From NCBI GenBank assembly GCA_030600975.1, contig JAUVUL010000158.1:1-5632 (forward strand): DNA of 5,632 nt. Direction: 5' to 3'. The notes beneath the pieces were generated by a model. That model made no database searches. It worked only from the letters and a program-made list of their open reading frames with translations, and was not told the DNA's origin. Position numbers and translations under genes: made by a program. Below, in pieces: positions 1 through 5,632 of this stretch (positions are counted from its first letter, which is position 1; the number at the start of each line of letters is the position of its first letter). The DNA comes from Candidatus Aegiribacteria sp. GTDB taxonomy: Bacteria; Fermentibacterota; Fermentibacteria; Fermentibacterales; JCC-6.

Positions 1-855
1 GAATACGTTGCTGGATACGGGGCTGGGTACCTTTACTTCGCATACCTGTACGAGAATTACGGCGGAGATGATTTTCTTTATAAATCCCTGAGAACCACCG
101 ACCGCGGAATTGCGGGAATTAGTGAAGCCATCCGCAGTGTCACCGGTTCGAACCCGGATATGAACAGGATTCTCCTTGACTGGATGCTGGCCTGCTGGAT
201 TGATGATCCGGACTTTGGAGATGGGAAATACGGGTGGGATTCCTTCAGGATAGCGGATTACGATACTGTATCTCCGGGCAACAGACCCGGTCTGGATTAC
301 AATTCTGAGATAACCACTGACCCCTTCTCGCATATGGGTGACCATATGTCCTCTTACCAGGGCAGGTATTTCTGCGTTGACAGCAGCTTAACGGGCAGCT
401 TCCGTGCAGCCGCCACAGGTTTGGGGACCCTGCAGGCGTTCGTGTACGATAAAACAGGAGTATCGCTGGTGGAAGTGGATACCGGTTCAGCGAATGATGT
501 TGCAATATCCCTTCCAGTAGAGGGTGATATTCTGCTTCTTTGCAGTACATTCTCCGGTCTCGACCTTGATATCTCGACAGGTTCAGTCACCTCCTCTGTA
601 GATGTTTTCACATTTTATCCACAGCCTTGTCGCGGTACGCTCTTCTTCCAGTTCTGGTCTAACGGAAGAGATGTGGAGCTTTCGGTGTTCTCTCTCTCCG
701 GCAGATATGTAGAAACCGTTTATTACAACAATGTAAACAACCGAGAAGCAACTCTGGCCTATCCCGGGGCATCCAGTCTTGCATCAGGTACCTATTTCTT
801 CAGATTCAGCCAGGGCGGTAGAATAGAAACCGGCTCATTCGCAGTTGTGCGCTAA
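1..855 (+). CDS. Secreted protein, C-terminal part (putative metallopeptidase with a type A-like C-terminal sorting domain); 5' end outside window
   Basis: The frame is open from base 1 to the TAA at 853-855, giving 284 residues with no start in the window. The Met at base 160 is internal, because the frame continues upstream with sensible protein sequence. Residues 5-45 of the fragment (GYGAGYLYFAYLYENYGG, then a GIAGISEAI segment) resemble the helical region that follows the HExxH zinc site in several secreted metallopeptidases (hyicolysin/M30-like and immune-inhibitor-like). The catalytic motif itself would lie upstream and is not seen, so peptidase function is inferred. Residues about 90-200 look like a beta-rich spacer. 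Residues 203-284 resemble a FlgD-like / type IX secretion C-terminal domain: FYPQP, then an LSVFSLSGRYVETV strand pair, then ASGTYFFRF and a terminal strand FAVVR. Such proteins are exported by Sec and then sorted across the outer membrane. The gene overlaps the next by 11 bases, suggesting translational coupling. The coding call is secure; the peptidase call is moderate to weak. Confidence 0.85.
   Translation, partial: EYVAGYGAGYLYFAYLYENYGGDDFLYKSLRTTDRGIAGISEAIRSVTGSNPDMNRILLDWMLACWIDDPDFGDGKYGWDSFRIADYDTVSPGNRPGLDYNSEITTDPFSHMGDHMSSYQGRYFCVDSSLTGSFRAAATGLGTLQAFVYDKTGVSLVEVDTGSANDVAISLPVEGDILLLCSTFSGLDLDISTGSVTSSVDVFTFYPQPCRGTLFFQFWSNGRDVELSVFSLSGRYVETVYYNNVNNREATLAYPGASSLASGTYFFRFSQGGRIETGSFAVVR
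607..852 (+). other. C-terminal sorting-type domain (type A / FlgD-like Ig fold)
   Basis: This is the last ~82 residues of the first protein. Seen directly: an opening Y-P-x-P motif (FYPQPCRG), a strand followed by LSVFSLSGR, a spacer, then LASGTYFFRF and a final short beta strand ending in Arg. Family knowledge: this order (YPNP-like opening, 'vydlsGr' turn, 'lasGvYfyrl' strand, terminal basic residue) is the signature of type IX secretion type A sorting domains and the related FlgD-like repeat. The opening Asn is replaced by Gln here. Whether the organism has a complete type IX apparatus cannot be seen in this window. Confidence 0.7.
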
Positions 856-1603
856 CACTCTATTATTCCTGTTCGCAATTCTGGGTAGTCTTCTGGTTTC
901 TGAATCGGCAGCAGAGCTTCCCGACAGCGATGAAGAATACATCACGGTTCCTGGCGGAATAATTGATGCCGAGATAAACGGGGCAGGGGATATTTATGTA
1001 CTCCTGCCAGGGCTGCCTCACCTGCGAGTCTATGAAGCCGGGGATTCCCTTTCTGAATATGACCTCTCCGATGTTCTTCTTCCCGGAGGTATGTGCATCG
1101 ATGAGCGATGGGGATGGTTCGTCACTGATGAACTCAGGGGCATGGTGTATCGTTATGATAATTCAGGTGAACTCACGGATTTCTGGGCTTCCCGCGGCAT
1201 GCCCGGGGATATATGTCTCTCAGGGCTTTCCGTTCTGTACGTTTCCCGGGCCAGCGGGACAGTTACTTCCCTTGAGGAACCGGATGATATTCTCCTAAGA
1301 CTGGCTGGTTCGGGCGATGGCCAGCTGTCCGGATCGGGAAGCTGCGCAGTCTATTCATGCGAAAATGAATCCCTGTTATTCAGATATTATTCAGCCCCCG
1401 AATCGTTACCCTCTGCTGGTATATGGGTCATTGCCGGGAGAGAGCTGATGGTTCTGCAGGATTCCTGCGTACTTGACGGTAGCGGGTCTGTTCTGTTCCG
1501 ACTACCAGAGACCGGGGAATTCTCCCGGATTTCCTGTTCAGTAAACGGCAATCACTGCCTGCTATGGTCACCGGGGGAAGGTAGAATCCTGGTGCTACGG
1601 TGA
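845..1603 (+). CDS. Exported small beta-propeller-like (NHL-type) protein
   Basis: A 252-residue protein. The only usable start is TTG at 845: a stop in this frame lies at 824-826, and the next in-frame ATG (1091) would remove the signal peptide and the first blade. No convincing Shine-Dalgarno sequence precedes it. Initiation may depend on ribosomes finishing the upstream gene, whose stop lies 11 bases inside. Residues 5-19 are a hydrophobic core, and S-A-A at 21-23 fits signal peptidase I cleavage; there is no Lys or Arg before the core and no lipobox. The mature part shows repeated short strands with NHL/six-bladed-propeller character: GGIIDAEINGAGDIYVL (37-53), GGMCIDERWGWFVTD (81-95) followed by VYRYDNSGEL, PGDICLSGLSVLYVSR (120-135), and a last blade ending WSPGEGRILVLR. 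This suggests five or six degenerate blades in a periplasmic or surface protein. The mature chain holds seven cysteines, many for its size. The partner is unknown; position suggests a role with the neighbouring outer-membrane proteins. No enzyme motif was recognised. Confidence 0.85.
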   Translation: MCANTLLFLFAILGSLLVSESAAELPDSDEEYITVPGGIIDAEINGAGDIYVLLPGLPHLRVYEAGDSLSEYDLSDVLLPGGMCIDERWGWFVTDELRGMVYRYDNSGELTDFWASRGMPGDICLSGLSVLYVSRASGTVTSLEEPDDILLRLAGSGDGQLSGSGSCAVYSCENESLLFRYYSAPESLPSAGIWVIAGRELMVLQDSCVLDGSGSVLFRLPETGEFSRISCSVNGNHCLLWSPGEGRILVLR

Positions 1604-4600
1604 GTCTGTTCGCCGCTGCGGCACTGCTTCTTACCTCAATGACCATAGGAGTGCATCCGACAATAAAGCACACACTCCTGGAGTTCGAAAGTTATGGCAC
1701 GGCTTTCTTCGAGACTCCCGATTCTATATGGATAGCTCCGGGTTCCATAACCGCCATCGTTGATGGCGATACACTTAACGCGGTACCCGGAACATCAGGA
1801 GTTAGAACAGGCCTCATCTTCGACCCCCCTCCACCAGCTGGATCTACCGTTGAATTGGAATTTGAAGTGCTTCTGTTAACCATCCCCTCATCGACTTCAC
1901 TTGATGTGGGCTTTGTGGAGAGGCGGACGATCGAACAGCTGCACAGGTATACTGCCGATCCTTTTCAGGAACATGGCCTGTACATATCTGGTTCAAAGAG
2001 AATAGGATTTTCAGTTGGTGACGGCGGGGGACTGGACCAGGGAACAAGAATTTCAGTTGAAGGTATGGCGGCACCCGGGATTACGGTTTCAGGTAGTATT
2101 ACCGACCGTAATCTGACAGCCGGTCCTTCTTCTTCTGAGCTCGTCTCACAGCTTGACAGGATATTCTTTGTTGTTGACGGCTCCACATGGCGAGCCAGGC
2201 TTGGCGATATGGACTGGGTAAGCGGTAACGGAGAGACCGGACCCCTCTCATGGAGAAGAGAGGTAAGCGGAGTTGACGCAGAGGGGGACATCACTGAGTT
2301 CATCACCACCGGTGCGGGTTACGGGACGTCGGGGGATTCCAGGCAGAGAACCGTTTTTAATACAGATGAGGGAATTCAGGGACCTTACAACGTGTCATCC
2401 GGATGGGAGATCGTTCCCGGCAGTGAGAAGGTGTGGCTGGATGGACAGCTTATGCATCGTGGTACCACCGAGGATTACCAGATGGAGTACACGGCCGGCC
2501 TGATAACATTCACCGCCCGGCGGCTCATACGGAATGACCAGAGGGTGGAAATCACCTTTTTCCAGCGAGGTGACGGTTTCAGGAAGGATTTTATAACCGT
2601 CTCCTCAGTTTACTGCCAAAACGGCCTGGAGATTGAAATCAAAGGTTTCTACAGTGAGGATAACAGAGAATCACCGCTGGGATTTCTATTGACCGAAGAG
2701 GCTGTAGCGGTTCTCAGCGAAGCCGGAGAGGATCCGGCTGAAGCATGGATTGACGGAGCTTTCAACGTTGGAGAGGGGAATGGCAGATACACTCTGGATT
2801 CACTTGAACATTACGTTTATGTCGGACCTGGTCAGGGCGACTGGAATGTTGTTTTCGGCAGACCGCCATCCGGGAACGGAGATTACATATTCGACAGCTC
2901 CCTTGGCGGGTACATCTGGGCAGGCTCCGGCGGTGGAACCCATCTGCCTCGTCAGTACATACAAATACCATCAGGCTACCGTACAGGTGGTTTTTCAGCG
3001 GGATACACATCCGGAAGTATTGACATGGAATTTGAAGCAGCCTTTTCCGGAAGAACCGGAAACCTGTACAACCCGGAAGAGACGAAAAGGGAGGGTACCT
3101 GTTTCATAGGTGCCGTCGAACTGGAATTCTGGGAAGACGGCCCGGGACTGGGCATAGGGGGAAGGCTCGTTTCATCCGGTTACGAACCTCCTGCCGAGCT
3201 CGAGCCGGACAGTGCTCTTTCCGCATGGTCCCTGCCCGCAGAATACGATGGTATGGATAACATCGCGGATGTGAGTCTTGGAGGAGACGAACTTCTAGTA
3301 TCTGCCTCAGGCAGATTCATGGAATCCGGAGGCATCCTTGAACGATATCGTATTGCTTCGAATCCTGTTCTGGGGAATATCCGTGTTTCTGCCGGGGGAG
3401 CAGTCCTCAGGAGAAACGATACACCTCAGATGGCTTTGGGCCAGACCTCATCCATCTCGTTATCAGCAATTCCGGTGACAGGTTCGTTAAAACCTTTCGC
3501 GGGCTGCAGCTTCTCGGAAGAATCCTGGAAGGACAGCCTCTCCGGGAGAGTGAATACAGGATATACAGGACTTTCCTTCAGCAGGAATACTACCGATGCT
3601 CTTCTTCGAATCGAGCTTCAGGACGATTCAAGGTCCGGTGGAGCTTCAGGCGGGCCATTCAACGTATGGAGAACCCGTCTCGAGGGATCCGGTCCCGCCG
3701 GTGACCTTAGATACAACGGCAGTTTTGAGCATTCTTCAACTTCTTACGATTCCGGGGGAGAGCTCCATGCGGATGCCATCAGGCTGTCCATGACCGGAAC
3801 AGCGGGGGATATATGGATGCAAGCGGTCTACAATGGTTCAGGAACCGTAAGCAGGTCCCTGGATGTAATGTACATATACATAGGTGAGGGGGAAGGAAAC
3901 TACAGCTATGATCCCCAAAGCGGCCAGTATTACGCTGACCCTGATGGCGATTACATTGTAAGTTACCAGCCGGGAGCCGCAGGCGATGCCGTCACTTCCG
4001 CATCTCTTGAGGCTACACTCTCCAGTTCCGGAGCATCATCCGGCGCCAGTTCCGTGATAAGGCTCTCGGCCAGCAATTCCCTGGACAGGAAGAAGACTCT
4101 TCTGTTGTACGGCGCGTTTGACAACAGCGAGGAGGGAGGATACAGCCTGGACATCTCACCATGGTTCAGGTGGGAAACCGGTCTTCTGACCAGGCTCAGT
4201 TTTACAGGGAGGCTCAGGAACGAAAGGATTTCTTACAGTGGCGCGGGGTTGAAGGATGAAAGATTCTGGTCTGTGAGGGCAGCACCGGAGTTAAGCCCTG
4301 CGGATATTCTTGTGATAGAATGCTCGGTGAAACTCTGGCGTGAGGAGGAGGAACTGTACTACCCCCGGGATACTAGGGGGGTGAGGCTGGGAATCGATCC
4401 GATCCTGGAGCCGTATCCCGGTCTGAAACCCGGTATCATGACAGCCTACGAGGGAAGAAGAGAAGTGGTTTCAGGTCTGGATAAATACATGATTGAAGCA
4501 GGGCCACATTTCTCATGGATCGGAGGTGGCTGGAACGCGATGGCCAGATTATCCGCGGGATACATACCCGGTGAAGATGTGCTTCCTGCCTGGTTCTTCG

Positions 4601-4755
4601 ATGGGAATGACACCGGTGTCTCATGGAGAACATCAGCCAGGATAGGCAGGAGCCTTTCATCCGGGCTCGATATCAGTGTGTTTTACTGGGGAAGAAAACC
4701 CTCCGGAAGCAGCTGGAGCCAGAGGGCGGGCCTGGAGGGAACGGTGAATTTCTAG
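1600..4755 (+). CDS. Large outer-membrane beta-barrel / surface protein with N-terminal Ig-like and FCB-type modules
   Basis: A 1051-residue protein. GTG at 1600 is the only start possible before the hydrophobic segment: a stop lies at 1582-1584 in this frame. It overlaps the preceding TGA as GTGA. Residues 2-17 (SLFAAAALLLTSMTIG) look like a short signal peptide without a basic n-region. Order of parts: an Ig-like unit at 45-92; a module at 128-229 with SGSKRIGFSVG, SGSITDRNL, LDRIFFVVDG, LGDMDW and SWRREVSGV; a second Ig-like unit at 271-322; Gly-Tyr repeats at 388-446; then from about 459 to the end alternating amphipathic strands rich in Gly, Ser and aromatics, interrupted by another Gly-Tyr repeat at 757-787. 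The C-terminus is LEGTVNF, and a terminal Phe is typical of barrels recognised by BamA. The 128-229 module matches my memory of large uncharacterised outer-membrane proteins of Bacteroidetes and other FCB bacteria, sometimes loosely annotated as SprA-like. The protein is far shorter than true SprA (over 2000 residues) and I do not call it that. Ligand or cargo is unknown. The abutting Omp85 gene suggests dedicated assembly. Confidence 0.88.
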   Translation: MSLFAAAALLLTSMTIGVHPTIKHTLLEFESYGTAFFETPDSIWIAPGSITAIVDGDTLNAVPGTSGVRTGLIFDPPPPAGSTVELEFEVLLLTIPSSTSLDVGFVERRTIEQLHRYTADPFQEHGLYISGSKRIGFSVGDGGGLDQGTRISVEGMAAPGITVSGSITDRNLTAGPSSSELVSQLDRIFFVVDGSTWRARLGDMDWVSGNGETGPLSWRREVSGVDAEGDITEFITTGAGYGTSGDSRQRTVFNTDEGIQGPYNVSSGWEIVPGSEKVWLDGQLMHRGTTEDYQMEYTAGLITFTARRLIRNDQRVEITFFQRGDGFRKDFITVSSVYCQNGLEIEIKGFYSEDNRESPLGFLLTEEAVAVLSEAGEDPAEAWIDGAFNVGEGNGRYTLDSLEHYVYVGPGQGDWNVVFGRPPSGNGDYIFDSSLGGYIWAGSGGGTHLPRQYIQIPSGYRTGGFSAGYTSGSIDMEFEAAFSGRTGNLYNPEETKREGTCFIGAVELEFWEDGPGLGIGGRLVSSGYEPPAELEPDSALSAWSLPAEYDGMDNIADVSLGGDELLVSASGRFMESGGILERYRIASNPVLGNIRVSAGGAVLRRNDTPQMALGQTSSISLSAIPVTGSLKPFAGCSFSEESWKDSLSGRVNTGYTGLSFSRNTTDALLRIELQDDSRSGGASGGPFNVWRTRLEGSGPAGDLRYNGSFEHSSTSYDSGGELHADAIRLSMTGTAGDIWMQAVYNGSGTVSRSLDVMYIYIGEGEGNYSYDPQSGQYYADPDGDYIVSYQPGAAGDAVTSASLEATLSSSGASSGASSVIRLSASNSLDRKKTLLLYGAFDNSEEGGYSLDISPWFRWETGLLTRLSFTGRLRNERISYSGAGLKDERFWSVRAAPELSPADILVIECSVKLWREEEELYYPRDTRGVRLGIDPILEPYPGLKPGIMTAYEGRREVVSGLDKYMIEAGPHFSWIGGGWNAMARLSAGYIPGEDVLPAWFFDGNDTGVSWRTSARIGRSLSSGLDISVFYWGRKPSGSSWSQRAGLEGTVNF
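1732..1875 (+). repeat. Ig-like 'PGS...DG' unit, copy 1 (protein-level repeat)
   Basis: Residues 45-92 of the large barrel protein. The pattern is I-A-P-G-S, four residues, V-D-G, a variable loop, then G-L-I-F and, after a proline-rich turn, a final strand V-E-L-E-F. The same order of elements recurs at residues 271-322. The resemblance is at protein level only; the DNA of the copies is not alike. Confidence 0.5.
2410..2565 (+). repeat. Ig-like 'PGS...DG' unit, copy 2 (protein-level repeat)
   Basis: Residues 271-322 of the large barrel protein: I-V-P-G-S-E-K-V-W-L-D-G, then RGTTEDYQMEYTAGLITF, then RVEITFF. This is the better preserved copy. It matches a pattern I associate with FCB surface proteins, in which a 'PGSExVxLDG' strand is followed by 'GxDYxxDYxxGxIxF'. 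It probably forms a small beta-sandwich in the periplasm ahead of the barrel. Confidence 0.55.
2761..2937 (+). repeat. Gly-Tyr tandem repeat region 1 (GxGxGxY)
   Basis: Residues 388-446 of the large barrel protein carry three or four spaced copies of a short Gly-rich unit: VGEGNGRY (390-397), YVGPGQGDW (407-415), SGNGDYIFD (424-432) and YIWAGSGGG (438-446). They recur roughly every 15-18 residues. They sit between the second Ig-like unit and the first predicted barrel strands, so they may form a linker or plug-like element. Confidence 0.6.
3868..3975 (+). repeat. Gly-Tyr repeat region 2 within the barrel half
   Basis: Residues 757-792 of the large barrel protein: YIYIGEGEGNYSYD, then SGQYYADPDGDYIV. 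The unit is the same kind as in residues 388-446 but lies about 370 residues later, inside the strand-rich half. It probably forms a long loop or an inserted domain. The two regions are similar as protein only. Confidence 0.55.
4743..4747 (+). promoter_or_regulatory. Likely ribosome binding site for the Omp85 gene
   Basis: GGTGA ends 8 bases before the ATG at 4756 and can pair with the anti-Shine-Dalgarno core. A stronger GGAGG at 4734-4738 is 17 bases away, which is long. Both lie inside the end of the upstream coding region, as expected for a coupled junction with no intergenic space. Confidence 0.45.
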
Positions 4756-5632
4756 ATGATAAGGATACTATTCTGCATTACTCTTTCTGCGGCGTCATCA
4801 GCGGAGAGTTCCCTTACTGTTGATATTGGGGGTAGTCCTCCCGTTCCCGCCCTGTATGAACTTGGAATTGATTCAGTACTTGCTTCAGATTCCTCCATCA
4901 CAGTGCTGCAGGAAAGCATCCTGCAATGGTACCTTGAAGAAGGATATCCATTTGCCGGTGCGGGTTACTATTTCGTATCGGACGATTCCCTTAGAGTAAA
5001 CACTGTACCCGGAAGGCATGCCCTCCTTGAAGAAGTCCGCATCGAGGGGGCGTCGGAAACCCGCAGCGAAGTATTTACACGACTGCTGGCGATTGAACCC
5101 GGAGATCCCTACGACCGCGAGGCAGTTAACGCATGGATCGGAAGGATCGAACAGTTGAAGTTCATTAAAGCCGCAGGCACGACCGAGCTCTTCCTTGGAG
5201 AGGGTGGCAATCTTGTCATCGTGCAGGATGTTCAGAAAGGGAGATCAGGACATTTTGCCGCGTCCATGGACTGGCAGGGGGACAATCTTGAAGGTGCCGG
5301 AGAGATTCTCTTCCTGAATCTGGCTGGAACCGCGAGGGAACTGGAGATCTCAGGTCAGACCACCGAATGGGGAGGTCTTAACGCGTATCTCCGGTATAGA
5401 GAGCCATGGCTGTTCGGTATTCCCATTTCGGCTCAGCTGGAAGCCTCCCAGGAAACCCCGGAAAGTTCATGGGTCAACCGGGAGGGAAGCCTTTCAATTA
5501 TCTGGAGCATCGACCGGACCGAGATCATGGGAGGAGCAGGTATATGGAGGGGATATCCACCGGATGGTTCAAGACAGAGATACGATTATGGTCTTGGGGG
5601 AATAACCTTCCGCACCGGTTACAGGGTGCAGC
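4756..5632 (+). CDS. Omp85-superfamily outer-membrane protein (BamA/TamA/TpsB-like), N-terminal part; 3' end outside window
   Basis: The frame is open from ATG 4756 to the window end: 292 full codons, no stop. The ATG directly follows the TAG of the large barrel gene. Residues 1-16 (MIRILFCITLSAASSA) form a short signal peptide with a basic Arg and an S-S-A cleavage site. Residues ~30-86 look like a divergent POTRA domain: a helix ILQWYLEEGYPFA, then strands SDDSLRVNTVPG. Residues 88-159 are a clear POTRA: LLEEVRIEGASETRSEVF, then LLAIEPGDPYDREAVNAW, a helix, and the closing strand NLVIVQDV. From residue ~164 come barrel strands, including YLRYREPWLFGIPIS (211-225), the 'Y-x-x-PW-lfg-xP' signature of BamA/TamA barrels. 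Proteins of this superfamily insert or translocate other proteins at the outer membrane. Only two POTRA units precede the barrel (BamA usually has five, TamA three, TpsB two), so an accessory or dedicated role is more likely than the essential BamA. The L6 VRGF-type motif would lie beyond the window. Confidence 0.9.
   Translation, partial: MIRILFCITLSAASSAESSLTVDIGGSPPVPALYELGIDSVLASDSSITVLQESILQWYLEEGYPFAGAGYYFVSDDSLRVNTVPGRHALLEEVRIEGASETRSEVFTRLLAIEPGDPYDREAVNAWIGRIEQLKFIKAAGTTELFLGEGGNLVIVQDVQKGRSGHFAASMDWQGDNLEGAGEILFLNLAGTARELEISGQTTEWGGLNAYLRYREPWLFGIPISAQLEASQETPESSWVNREGSLSIIWSIDRTEIMGGAGIWRGYPPDGSRQRYDYGLGGITFRTGYRVQ

Noticed and set aside
245..611. Open frames on the minus strand opposite the first gene
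   Set aside because: They lie fully opposite a well-supported coding region, overlap each other in different frames, and their translations (many Arg, Pro, Cys, Ser) look like antisense shadows with no recognisable domain.
160..855. Separate 231-residue gene starting at the ATG at 160
   Set aside because: The frame is open back to base 1 and the upstream residues continue the same helical segment, so this Met is internal to a longer protein.
1196..1203. 8-base perfect palindrome GGCATGCC as a possible operator
   Set aside because: It lies inside the propeller gene, far from any start, and is of a length expected by chance.
1965..2309. Minus-strand open frame of 114 codons opposite the large barrel gene
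   Set aside because: It lies opposite the conserved module of the barrel protein, is Ser/Pro-rich low-quality sequence, and has no ribosome binding site or domain signature.
2750..3109. Plus-strand open frame of 119 codons in another frame of the large barrel gene
   Set aside because: It is fully nested in the barrel gene over its Gly-Tyr repeats; the main-frame protein is clearly the functional reading.
1600..4755. Calling the large protein SprA/Sov (type IX translocon pore)
   Set aside because: The N-terminal module is only reminiscent, and at 1051 residues the protein is less than half the length of known SprA proteins.
4623..4823. Small plus-strand open frame spanning the barrel/Omp85 junction
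   Set aside because: It is out of frame with both flanking genes, whose ends (terminal Phe; signal peptide) are well supported, and has no features of its own.
4756..5632. Calling the Omp85 protein BamA and assigning the symbol bamA
   Set aside because: Only two POTRA-like units precede the barrel and the neighbours are not those typical of bamA (such as skp/ompH, lpxD or fabZ).

Overview
The window is fully coding on the + strand. It holds four consecutive genes of what looks like one operon for envelope and outer-membrane proteins. The first gene is cut by the left edge and the last by the right edge. Junctions are extremely tight: an 11-base overlap (845-855), a 4-base GTGA overlap (1600-1603), and stop directly abutting start (4755/4756). 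No promoter, terminator, RNA gene, CRISPR array or insertion sequence is visible, and no non-coding stretch of any length exists.

Region by region: (1) bases 1-855 encode the C-terminal 284 residues of a secreted protein. It starts in a helical segment resembling the C-terminal part of a metallopeptidase catalytic domain and ends in a domain resembling the type A (type IX secretion) C-terminal sorting domain. (2) Bases 845-1603 encode a 252-residue exported protein that reads like a small NHL-type beta-propeller. (3) Bases 1600-4755 encode a 1051-residue exported protein. It has two Ig-like 'PGS...DG' units, a module typical of large FCB-group surface/outer-membrane proteins, Gly-Tyr repeats and a long beta-strand-rich C-terminal half ending in phenylalanine, as expected for an outer-membrane beta-barrel. 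(4) Bases 4756-5632 encode the N-terminal 292 residues of an Omp85-superfamily protein (BamA/TamA/TpsB-like), with a signal peptide, two POTRA-like units and the start of the barrel including the family's 'Y-x-E-P-W-L-F-G' signature.

Organism: a diderm bacterium. The sorting-type C-terminus, the large barrel with this N-terminal module, and the mid-50s-looking G+C content suggest the FCB superphylum or one of its candidate phyla (for example Fermentibacteria, WOR-3, Eisenbacteria or Zixibacteria-like lineages). This placement is an inference from family recollection, not from a search.

How the genes may work together: the most interesting reading is that the Omp85 protein, translated immediately after the large barrel protein, is a dedicated assembly or export partner for it, with the propeller as a periplasmic or surface accessory. 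That is a hypothesis. The sequence shows the co-transcription layout and domain types but not the interaction.
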